A DNA stretch of 64,000 bases from Lepidurus packardi. Its lineage: Eukaryota; Arthropoda; Branchiopoda; Notostraca; Triopsidae. Positions 1 through 11,223 of this stretch are shown here, piece after piece. The number at the start of each line of letters is the position of its first letter. Within the stretch, counting starts at the first letter, position 1. Location of the stretch: assembly GCA_023053545.1 (NCBI GenBank), contig JAKZAN010000005.1:2666001-2730000 (forward strand), read 5' to 3'. The notes beneath the pieces are model-generated. The model was not told where the DNA came from, did not search any database, and was given only the letters and a program-made list of their open reading frames with translations. The translations under genes were made by a program, and so were the position numbers.

Positions 1-3000
1 TGTTTACCCGGGCGTCCCATTTCCAGTGCGGAAATTCCACACTGATTTCGGATTTACTAAGCTTACATCCTTCCGTAATATATAGCAAGCAGATGCGCTT
101 TTATTTTGAATTTTTTCCTTCAAGAAAACCCAAGGCTGGACAACCAAACCAACGTAAATGAATTTTAACTCAATTTAAGACTCCCGTATTGCTTAGCTTG
201 TTACACCCAAGCTACCGCAAGGTGGCGCGCTCTCTTTTGCATGAGTGTATATGAACGCGCAATGGCTCTGGGGATAAAACGACATCCAGGATAACTTAAT
301 AACCACGTACTAAACGTGCATGCATGTTTTCTTTTAAAAATTCTCTAAATTAATCTCTCGGGCCTGTTGCTTTCCACATTCTTTCATAGGTGAAAATTAG
401 GTCTTCTTTTCCATTCATGATTGTAAAAATAAAAACGTAAAACTGCCATGGATTTTTTGTTCGTATTACCTACATTACTCTCAAGAGTTTTAGGTAAAAA
501 TCTCGGTAATTTTTACTTAAGATTGCTTCTGCCTTCCGCATGCTATGCGTGCCCTAAAAACCTAAGCTTACGGGTAAATGAACACAATAAGATATCTATG
601 CACAATAATAATAAATTAACACAATACCTCTACTTCCGTTTTCGATATTACAACTAGTGTAGAAGGGTTTGTTGATGCTCCTACTTGTGCGTTACATACA
701 AGGAAATATGTGCCAGTAGATCGATCGAGGATTCCTAAGTAATGCAGCACACCAAGGATTACTGATACTTTGAGCACCCTTCGAGCGAATATAAGATGCA
801 TCAAATTCCCCTTGCTTGTGTTGCAAACAAATGAGTCGGCAAAGTGATGCGAATCTTCTACCAGAAAATTTGCATAGCCTAGACCAGACGCCCTTTTCGT
901 TTTTTAAAAAAGACAGAACAAAGGGTGAGCGACCCTCTGGAGCAATCCGACCATTAAAAAAAAGGAACGTTCACGCTTGAGTACTTTATATGTGGCTGCT
1001 TCCCCAGCCTAACATCTATGCACGAAAAAGAGCACTGGATTCCACACTGACAACTTTTTTGCGGCAGTTCTGGCACACGGATTACTGGAGACGCCTGCGT
1101 GGTCTGCTACTACTCCGTCTCGAAGTCCATACGTGCGTAATACGGAGCTTGTCTGCCTTGGAGGGGTTGATCGAGGAACTCGGCCCAACACATGGCCAGT
1201 ATGACAGGAACTCCGTCGAGAGACAGTTATATTTCTATGGCCAGAAACACTTCAAACAACGTTTGACTCGCATAGTAGCTAACACCTGTGAACTCCAGTA
1301 GGATCTCTTCTCAAAACGAAGTGTGCCTTTTTGAAATTCATGGGCACTAGGTAATCTTATGAAGCATCTTGCCTAATTATCGGAACTTAAGATAAAGGTA
1401 AAACTTTTTTTGCAAAACTTAATCGTGGTGCACGTGTTCAATGCTGCCTTGCGAAAGAACAGCTATTCAGACAAGAAAGAGGTAAAGTTGCTCATAAGGC
1501 GATTAGGAGGAAAGACGTCACTTGTGCGGTAGATCACATCAGGTATTCGAGGGAGAACTCGAGAGCTATGTAGGAAAAAAAGATTCCATATTTATCGTAG
1601 ATTAATATATAATTAAGAACTTTCTGAATGCTACCTTTCGTCAGTTGCAGAATTCATAAAATATAAGCCAGCCCATATTTAGCTGTGGAATAAACACATC
1701 AGACATTGTTGATCTGAGGCATTCGGATCAGAAGCATCAACAAAAGTGTATATATTATTTTAAAAAAACGTATATCAGCAAGAGGTCTAGAATTCAATGG
1801 GAGATAAAAGGATATGTTTAAACCTATGGCTTGAAAGACATGCATCCCAGCTTCCGTCTATTGATCTCCTGACCTCAGCCAGCTTTTAAAAGCCCGTGTG
1901 CAATGCTTGTGGTAAGCTGGGCATTCCTCACTGGAACCAAAACGAACGTAATGTAAATAATAAAAATCATAAAAAAGAAAATAGTTTACGGAAGAAAAAA
2001 TTTCTAACAGGCACGAGCACCTAACGCTGTCAACGCATTATTACTATTCTTGTTTTTTTAATATGGAGGTTCTTGACTCTTTAACTCCGAGAGGATGTGC
2101 CTTTTTAAAATTGTCGGTCGCTTGAAAACGTAACCGCATGGAAGGAAAAGCGTCAAGATGCTTCATGCTCTCATTATAAGTAGCTAGTATTTGAAAAGAA
2201 GCTTCACTGCTTCGTTTGCATAACAAAAAGGCTTTTTCCTCACACTTTCGTCGGAAGTCTGCAACTTAGACAAAATGAAGAAGGGCAGAGAGAGTGCCTC
2301 TTCTTACTTTTGCGGAGGGTGAGACTTTCCTTCGTGAAGATTTTTCGTGAGGAAGGCAGCAAAAAAAAGAAAGGAGAGCGTATTGCGTGTTCCTCCACTC
2401 TTTAGTGTATGCATCGAAGAACCGTTTAGGAGGCCGATATTCGAAGCACGTATCTTAGCCATGGCCTTATAATGCTGCCGACAGCATCGGATGGCAAATG
2501 AAAGGGAAGAAAAATTCCTAAAAGGAAAGAAAAAAACGTGTCATGGCACCTTTCTGCAGCAGCTAACACTTAATTCCAGCAATACTTAGGGCCTTCTAAA
2601 AACAAGAACCCATACATAAAGGACCCGAGAAGTTCCGGACATGTGAGTGTACTGTAAAAAATTTCTTCGTCTTTGCTAGAATTTCTTCGTCACTGGCGAT
2701 GAAGAAAGCATTAACTGACAGTGGTTTAACCTTTCGACATCTCGGCCTCACGTGGCGCATTACGCGGTTGTCTAACACGTAATGGTTTCCCAAACATTGA
2801 AGGGACCAAAAAAATAATAAGATCGATCACAACGAGAGACAACGGGTAGAGAAAAACAGCACCTGTCAAGTTCCCATGAAGGCTTTCCTGTCACGGTATT
2901 ACCCCCCCTCGCAGTAAAATACAGAAGAAAATAATCCTAATACATTAGACAGGAGTTAGGCAAAGAGAATACTTTTTCTATCAGATGCTTGTCGTCTTTC

Positions 3001-3040
3001 TGAGGTGGAAAAGTACGATAAAGAAAAGGTTTAGGTTCTT
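1..3040. other. Region without recognised gene
   Basis: Several short open frames occur here (for example 990-1301 on + and 2044-2226 on -), but none shows a family motif or a convincing splice chain. A degenerate end of the TTAA MITE described below lies at about 175-205. Stretch 350-600 loosely resembles 36.36-36.56 kb, so part of this region belongs to a dispersed repeat. Upstream exons of the whirlin-like gene could exist here, but I could not find its PDZ1 or PDZ2 domains. Confidence 0.5.
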
Positions 3041-6000
3041 ATGTTATATAATAGAACACGACGTTCGTTTAATGGTCTTGCGTTCAGGATGAACTCCGAA
3101 GACGCTCATCAAACTGTAGCTATGATCGACGAAAAAGCTTGCACAGTACTAACCAAAAATGAGTGGAAAACGTTCCTACAGTATCGACTAGCCTACACGC
3201 AGCGCCGAGTTTCAATCCATCAATTTGTTCATCATCTATTGAAGCTGCTCAACACGCCAGCCAAGGTAAGATCCATCAACTTTCTTTTGGGGAGCCTTTT
3301 TTGTTTTAAAATTTCCTTTTTTTAAGAGGATAAAAAATAAAGAAGGAATTCCAATCCTGTGCACCGTAGCATGAAAAGAACTTAATCTGTCTTGAAATAA
3401 TTTCCTCTTTTCAATTCGAACAGATTACGCTACTGACCGAAATTCGAGAAATGATTCTAGATGAAGACTTGGACATTTTTGATCAAACTATATTCCACTC
3501 AGAACAGCCATGGTTTGAGGCAGACCATGTTGAATACAACCAGGTAGGTTTGCAGTATATATTGTTTTAATTATAAATCATCCAATAACCTCACAAGGCT
3601 CAATAACATCTCGGGAGGAACACACAAGTTAAATGCCCCAGGTTATGGCCCATGCCATAAGGTTATGTAGTTCTTGTTGTTGTTTCATAGTGCTTTCATA
3701 ACACTGAAACTAACCCGATAATCTATAACTCGTGTGTTGTTCTTGTTCATGGTATGCCAGTTGCGTGACAAGGCAAGAAGAGAGGGAATCAGCTCAAGTT
3801 TGCTAACGCAATATATGTTAAGTAGAAACTAATATTTGGAATTACTTGCTGTGATTCTTATCGTTTGTACGCATGACTGAAGTTAAACTGAGGCCAAGTA
3901 GCATAGAAAGTCGTTTTGCTATAAGGCCGACAGCAATCAAGAATATCTAGATACCTAACTTAAATTGTTCGAAACGCGTTTGACAGTCTCTTTGCTCTAA
4001 AGAATGACTATCTAGAACAGGACTATATAAAATAGGACCTTTAATATCCTAAAATAGGATCATTAATATCCTGAGATATTTTAATAGTTTCCTTATAATA
4101 GTTATAATAGTTTTTTTAATATCTTTGATCTTTCATACAAAGAACAACTGTGGAGTTTTGAAGAACCTTCAAATGCAATTGATTATTTTGTTATTTTTCT
4201 TACTCGTGCAATTCGATAACCATCTTAGCTATTACTGGAGACGGTAGGCAACAATTTTACGTCGTCATTTTTAATTAACAGCCTGACTACATTTAAAATA
4301 CACCGTACGCAGAATTGGAAATTACAAACTTAATGAATATAGCATTAGTTTTATAATTCCACTTCTTGCTGACTATCAGCAATCTGGTTAACTGCGCCAC
4401 AAGTACCCAAGGACTACGTAATTGTGTATAGTTACTATACGCAATTACGTAGTCATTGGGTACTTCTAAGTTTTTAGTGGACCAAAAAAGTAAAAACTAA
4501 TAAAAAAAACATAAAAGAGGCTAAAGAAAGGGAGCGCCATCGAAATAGGACATGGTTATGAGCACAACCATCTCCTATTCTAAAGTTAGCTTAACATGCA
4601 TACACATTATCTCTCGCGTTTACACATACTTTCCATTTGCAAGGTGAGAAAATGGGTGTCGAGGATGCAACGACGTAGCCAACATGACGCCGTGTTTGAG
4701 AAAAGGCAAATGAACCAAAAAGGAATGCGCATATTCCAGTAAAGCATAGACGTGATGTTGACGTCATATTTCTAGTTTAATAACCTGCTTTACTTTATCA
4801 TTTGTGACGTCACGCAACACTAAATTAGGGCTAAAACGATTCAATTGCACGTAGTACTACTCACGCCACCATTACTTTTTTATGCTTCACGTCTGGTAAA
4901 TTATGAAGAACCCTAACATTGCAATATGGGCGCCATCTATAAAATAGCTCGCTCCTTTTCCTTGTTTACAGATTGCTGCGCCGTTACAAATTATATTTAG
5001 CCCTCATTCAATGCTGTGCCTTTCTAATTTATTATAAGCTGCGACGTCTATTTGTACTCTTTTGTACATTAGTGGTTCGAGGAGGAATGGAGCCAATTAT
5101 TCTCTTCCACGTCAGTTTATCGTCAAATGCAAAATAACCTTGGCTTTCAGATGAACGACGCTGAAACCTACCTACAAGTCGACGTTCGTCACAAAAGGTA
5201 AAACAAAAACTCTTCGAATGAATTTCATTAAAACATGAAGTACAACAAAGTATTCTTCAGCAAGCAGGACGAAGGTTTCCATGCATGTGCTTACCCACTT
5301 GCTGAGGTAATAACAAATACTTGGGGGGGAATCAGAGCGACTGGAATAACGAACCATTTCTAGCATTTACGTTGAAAGATAAAAAGCAAAACAAAGCAAT
5401 AAAGACTTGTCATTAAACTTTTACATGTGTAGGCCAGCCAACAAGAAAAACGACACGGATATAAAACAGCACCAATAGTTTTTGCATTTCTCCCGACGCC
5501 AACGCCCACCCATCCACATATCATCACACATCCAAATCAGGTATATATGCCAATATCTTTTGATCTATTAACGGAAGAAGGTAAATAGCGGTGGAAACGC
5601 TTTCACACTATAAACGCCCATCCGTCTTCCGCTCACTCGTTTGCATCGCAGAAGAAGAAAAGTCTTCTGCATCCGAACTATAATCTGTAGGAGGCTCGGC
5701 AGGTCTGGCTTCAACTGAGGCATTTTTTTCTCGATGGTTTACTATCGAACGGACCAATGTCATTTTCGGACGCGGAATCCGTAGTCGTGTATTGCCAACT
5801 TCACTCAGCCAGTTTTCCATAGCAGGATTCTAAAACAAAAGATAGCAAAAACAATCCCAAATATTTCATTGCCGTTCGTTCTTTGCAAAGATAGAATGTT
5901 TCACAAATTAACCCGAGGGAAATTATACCGTCACGCTACCGAGAGACCGAAAGAGAGATGACCCTGGCAGAGGCCATTCACTTCCCTGCTGCCAGCGAAG

Positions 6001-8653
6001 ACCATCATTCCAGCTACTGATTCACAACATTATAAAGAAAATGACTGGGGAACATTAAAGTTTACGTGTAAGCTAAAAATTATAACCATGATAAACCATT
6101 ACGAGGCCAATCATCGCTCCTCAACGCGACGAATCTTCAAGTTATACACCCACCCTAACTTTCATTGTTGTCCAGGAGAACAGCGAATGACCAACTGTTA
6201 AAAGGGATGTTGGCCAAGGCTAGATTTGGCTCGTTGTTATGGCTATAAAGAAAGAAAGGCTAGCTTCAAAGACTTCCCTTCCTTTCCCAACCTAGCGTGA
6301 TATGAAAAGAAACTTGATAGATAATAGAAACTGCATCGAATGAAGGTGACCGGAACTTACGGCAACTAACCTTCACATCCAAACCGCAAATGCAGTGGCA
6401 CGAAACAGACCTTTAATCGAAATTGACTTTAACCTTCGTAGGGATACAATAAAAAATTAGAGCGACTCTTTTTCAAGCATGAATCACGCAAATTAAATTG
6501 CATATGTGGCAAATAATTTCTCTTGGTCTGTTTTGTTCGCCACTATGACTTATTCGCACAGCCCGAGCAGGCGATTCACTCTAAATTATGTTTCTTTGGC
6601 AACGTTTTGTCCTTCGAGGTTTGCGTGTGAATAACATTTTGTTAGACAGGACTCCATATTCGATGATTTGATGTAAAAGGATTCCAAGTTTTGTTCCATC
6701 AGGATCATTCCAACGAGAATCATTAATATTCCTTTGTCTAATCAAGAGAGACGAATCGCACAGTCAAATAGGACTGACATAAACATTAGGACTGAATAAG
6801 CTCATCTATCAATAACACCACACCCTATTCTGAAAGCATATACAGCAATATATACGATGTTTACATATACATTTATAGATTGATCAAGTATACAAAGAAA
6901 ACAAACTTACTTGAGCTGCGGTCGCCATAATAATGCTCCTCTTCGGAATGCTCTGAAAGACACGAGTACCAAGAAACACGACTTGTAGATCACGGTTGAT
7001 GGACCAATGCACCCACTCTCACGGATCCGGCCGCTAAGGGCGAGTTAGCAGCCAGTCACTGTCCGAGTCCGACGAAATAGTGATGAAGACCAGGAGTACT
7101 CGGTGCTTTTTACCTATGAAAGCACACCTTTTTGCTCAGCGGACCGGTTGGGATACGTCTTGCTATACTATAATGAGTAACAAGGATAGATATCTTGCCA
7201 TCACCATTCCGAAGGGAGACAAAACTCCCCGCTCCAGGCCAGCTGTGATGGCATTGGCATACCAAGAAGAGTTTATGACGCATGTATGTATCGCGTTCCC
7301 AATAACTACAATTGAAACACGGGCGCCGAAAAACCACGGAGCAAGGGCGTCATCCACTTTCTACCATGCCCTACTTCCGGGGAAACAATCATAGTAGAAT
7401 CCAAGCGTTTCTCTGACGTCAAACCAGTCAAATGACCGTTACAGCTTCCTATAAGTCAACAAACGTAAGTTGGTTGTCTGACCAATGCGGTAAAATAACC
7501 TCGCAAGCAACGACAGGTGTTGTGTTGCACATCCAAGCAATGCAACCAGGTCATTTACCTAGTGAGAGCATATGTTTTTAACACGCAAAGGCTTCAAAAG
7601 TTTTGCATAGCAGCAGCTGCGAACTTTAAATTGTCTGTCTAATTCGCTTTGAGTTTTGTATTAACCAAGCGGATCTTGTAAGGATCCATATAGAAATCCG
7701 CAGCAAATTTCCACACCCATTCAGGACTACTTTCCTGACAATGAAAGCATGAAGTTTTTGCCATTGAAATAGCTTTCAGAAACACGTCTCGCTTTCTTCT
7801 ACCAAACGTAGCGCGTCACTTGGAACGGTAAAAGAATCAAGTCATTAACAAGATGAAAAGCCTTTTTGGTTCCAATGCCGTAAGTATATAACATCCGCCG
7901 CAGGCGACTCATAGATAAAAGCGCCATAAAACATTAAATAACGGTGTCTTCCTTGAGTTGGCTCAAAGAAAAGCGTTCCAAACATAATCCATTCCTCCCT
8001 TTTTCTTTCTACAGGCTCAATTAGGAGTTCAAGTGCACCAGCCAACATCCCCGAGAAAGACATCCTTTCCTAGACTGGGTCTGAACGTTCAAAGACCGGC
8101 TTCCTCGCCCTTTCCGCTGGCTAAAATTAGTGCACAGTCAGCAGTAACGGTAGTAGCGGTAATTAAGCATGATAAAGCAATTAAAATACTTTGTTTTAAC
8201 ATTTGCAGGAAAAACGAGACCGTTCTCTCATACGGGTGCCCAAGACACAGCCCATGCTCGGAATTGCCATCGAAGGAGGAATCGATACTCCCCATATTCA
8301 TCCAAGAATAATCAGCATTCACGTAAGCCTCTTTCGCCAACAAATAAATAAAATAAATCTTGGTTTCATCTGCTTTTCCAGGCCAAAGGAGCTGCATTCG
8401 AAACAACAGGCCTTTCTGTGGGCCAAAGTTTGGTAGAAGTCGATGGCTTTGCGCTTGATGGTAAAATAAAAACGAACTCCGCGAATCTCCCGTACTCACT
8501 GAAGTCTTCATTTGCATATTCTAATCAGGTTTATGTCACGAAGAAGTTGCCAAGACGATTTCCACATGTTTCCAAGACAAATCGAAGCCATATTTAACGC
8601 TTCTTGTCCAAAACAGCCCACATCGAGGCCATCTCCATGGGCACCGGAGCTGA
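3041..8653 (+). CDS. WHRN: Whirlin/dyschronic-like scaffold: HHD2 + C-terminal PDZ domain
   Basis: Proposed coding exons are 3041-3265, 3424-3543, 5073-5197, 5438-5540, 8015-8158, 8209-8322, 8382-8460 and 8529-8653. They sum to 1035 nt, 344 aa, with all phases compatible. Exons 1-2 encode a harmonin-homology (HHD) domain with the LLKLLNTPAKITLLTEIRE core, close to the second HHD of whirlin. The last three exons encode a PDZ domain (LIRVPKTQPMLGIAIEGG, PRIISI, then VGQSLVEVDGF) matching whirlin PDZ3. Family members (whirlin, PDZD7, Drosophila dyschronic) are cytoplasmic scaffolds for actin-rich protrusions and neuronal complexes. PDZ1, PDZ2 and the first HHD are absent. The model is therefore either a short C-terminal isoform or a gene continuing upstream of the window. 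The start is uncertain: ATG 3041, ATG 3089, or an acceptor just before 3089. The linker exons 5073-5540 rest on open frame and phase only. An AATAAA lies at 8703-8708, 50 nt past the stop. Confidence 0.75.
3544..5072 (+). other. Large intron of the whirlin-like gene
   Basis: This 1.5-kb AT-rich intron begins gtaggt and ends ttttgtacattag. Apart from the hairpin at 4401-4465 I see no coding exon or recognised element in it. Additional small linker exons cannot be excluded. Confidence 0.5.
4401..4465. repeat. Near-perfect inverted repeat (hairpin)
   Basis: Arms 4401-4431 and 4435-4465 are complementary at 29 of 31 positions around a 3-nt loop. The arms begin AAGTACCC and end GGGTACTT. It lies in whirlin intron 3544-5072 and overlaps no coding exon. 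Confidence 0.85.
5608..6928 (-). CDS. Small unknown protein, antisense inside a whirlin intron
   Basis: Two coding exons on the minus strand join in phase 0. Exon 6928-6911 encodes MATAAQ and ends at a good gtaagt donor. Exon 5829-5608 follows a ttttgttttag acceptor. The product is 79 aa, with a basic segment (RLRIPRPKMTLVRS) followed by an acidic, serine-rich tail (DYSSDAEDFSSSAMQTSE). I recognise no domain, signal peptide or membrane segment. A further acceptor (gtgtctttcag) sits just upstream of the ATG exon, so a 5' non-coding exon is possible. The whole gene lies within intron 5541-8014 of the whirlin-like gene on the other strand. The clean donor, acceptor and phase make it more than a chance ORF, but its function is unknown. 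Confidence 0.55.
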
Positions 8654-9602
8654 AATTAAAAATATATTGTGTCTTTCTGTATATACTTCAACAAAACCAA
8701 AAAATAAATAAATAAAATAAAGCCTGTGGATAAGGTCTTGATCCTTTTCACGTCGTAAATTCAGACTGGAAACTTTAGGTGAAACAGCTGTTTGTATATT
8801 CTCTGGCAAAAGAGGGAAAAAAACATTGCCGCAAAAGTTAAAGGTCACTTTTCATAAGTATTTCTATCTTTCTTCGTTTTTTAACTCGTGCCAAGGCACA
8901 AGAAATAACAGGGCATGCACAACTATTAATAAGGCACCCATGTACAAAATTTCCACGTAAGGCTCTTCGGGGATGGTAAATATATTTTTTTTTGCCCAAA
9001 AAGGCCCAGGAACTGCTGAAGATGCCAAACATCCGAATGTTTTTTTTTTCATTTTTTTAATCAGGAAAGTTAGTTAATGTTAAAGCATAAGCTGCAACGA
9101 TCAACAAGCAAAAAAAGGTGCTTAAAAAACACCGAGATGAATAAAAAGAAGGCTAACTTGGGTAAATCCATAATTAATATCTCTGAAACAATCAAAACGT
9201 CCCAAGAAAATTCTCCGATTACCCTATACAAATCCGAAAAATCTCCAAAAATGTCGTTCTGAATAATTCCCAACTTTCCTACTTTCGGCAAGTCGATACT
9301 TTCAAGCAAAATGAACATTCCAAAATAGCCCTTAGATGCCACCACATGCAAAAAAACGAAAAAAAAGCTGCTATGCTAAAAAAATAGCTTGCCATCCAAT
9401 ACTAAGCATTCACACAATCATAAATAATTTAGCCTAAACTATTACTGGATTACAGAAAAAAAGAGAAAAAATATTGTTAGTTTTTTTTTAACGGTCCGAA
9501 TGCGGCTATCAGAAACACTTTTGTTAGGTAATACATGTCGTTGTCCAATTCTGGGTATTCCTTTTCTTGTTCTTCTATTACCATCATCTTCTTGTTTTCC
9601 TT
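8654..9602. other. Convergent 3' intergenic region
   Basis: This is the spacer between the whirlin-like gene on + and Lasp on -. It is AT-rich with several A and T homopolymers, and the short ORFs in it show no family signature. It presumably holds both 3' UTRs. Confidence 0.6.
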
Positions 9603-11187
9603 TCAATTAACTGGTTCCAAGTAGTTAGCCGGAACCATGCCGAATTTTCCCGAACGCTGCACAGTTCCGGTCATCCAGCCTTCATCAATAGGTGTACAGT
9701 TGACAATCAGATCACCATCAAGGAATGAGGCTTCATCCTGGTCCTGAGCTTCATAATCGTACATGGCTCGGAAGGTCAACTAGAAAAAGAAAACAAAGGT
9801 AATACACTCTGACGAATCTCAGCCTAAAAATGGAACTCGAGGTCGTGAGATGATAATTTAGAAGACGGACAAAACATTTACCCCTTGTCTTTGCGGGGGA
9901 GGCTTATATGCCTGGGTAGGATATCCTGATCCTGACTGGCTTACGGTTTGTTGCTGGTTGTAATAACCAGAAGTTGAATGTCGAACCTGTTGTTGTTGTT
10001 GCTGCTGTTGCAATTGCTGCTGCTGTTGCTGGTAGGCTTGTTGCTGTTGATAGGCTTGCTGCTGCTGTTGGTAGGCTTGCTGTTGCTGATACATTTGCTG
10101 CTGTTGCTGCTGCTGGTAGGCAGCTTGGGCCTGCTGAGAAACTGCTTGCTGTTGTTGTTGCTGGAGCTGTTGCTGAAGCTGCTGCGGAGGCCTATCGCCG
10201 CGATAGGCCGATGCCAAAGATCCGTAGTTATCATTCACTGGGTCATAATCCGCAATCGAACCAACACGACGTCCAGGCTGACTCACTGCAACACAAACAA
10301 AAGTTCCACATTACAATTGTATCCTAACTAGAAACGGGTTCCTTGATGTTAAGTCTTTTCAAACTAACCAAAAGAACTAAAGTGAGAAAAAACGCAAACA
10401 GGATAGTTTAGATGCATCAGGCGAAAGTAAACCAGGTCAACGAGATGCAGGCACATGGGTTAAATTAGCACTTGAGTATGCAGATTCGGAAACCTGTGTC
10501 ATTCTGAGGAACCTGAACAGCTCGATTGCTTCCCGCTTCCCAAACATACTCCACAATCTCTTCATCTTCTGATAAGAATGACGGAAATTGGTTGGCGAAC
10601 AAAATAATAAAAATAGTGTCACCCAAATAAATAAATAAATAAAAACACAAAAAAAGTTTTAACCCCGGTTTTAAGGCTCCCGTATATCTTAGCTTATTGA
10701 TGCGAAACAGTCACAGATGGCACTGATGTTTGTTATTGTTTTGCCAAAGCCTTGCGTAAGAAAGTAAAAAAAATAAAAATAAATCGACAGCTAATTGCCG
10801 GCAAAGTTTATATGCTCGTTTTGCTTCTACAAAGTACAATTTATCACCCAAAGTTTGCTGTGGCAGCACAATGTCCCAAATCAAATGGTCAAACTTTCGG
10901 AACAAGATTTCTCCGAAACGGCTTGTCAGATTTGAAAGCAAACTAAAATAAAAGTTTCCTATTACTAGCACCTATTGCAAGATCAAAGGAAAGAGTTTTA
11001 GGTAACGTATATAAGATTACTGTCAAAGAATTTTTTCATTAAGTGCACTGGTTTTCTCAAAAAATGATTCCGAAATTCCCCATGTTAACCGCCTATACTG
11101 AGCTAAGGTATACGAGAGCCTTAAGTTTTGAAAAGAAAGTCAAAGTCTCTATGTATTGAGAAAAAGTCTGAATAAAAACTTCTCCCC

Positions 11188-11223
<36 letters not shown>

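Noticed and set aside
990-1301. 103-codon frame on +
   Set aside because: No domain, signal or splice partner; the opposite strand is also open. It does not read as a whirlin PDZ or HHD exon.
7080-7394. 104-codon frame on + with overlapping minus frames
   Set aside because: Three mutually overlapping open frames with no motif, in an intron between better-supported exons.
9974-10331. Two 117-codon frames on + (Ala/Val-rich and Leu-rich)
   Set aside because: Antisense shadows of the Lasp CAG/CAA repeat.
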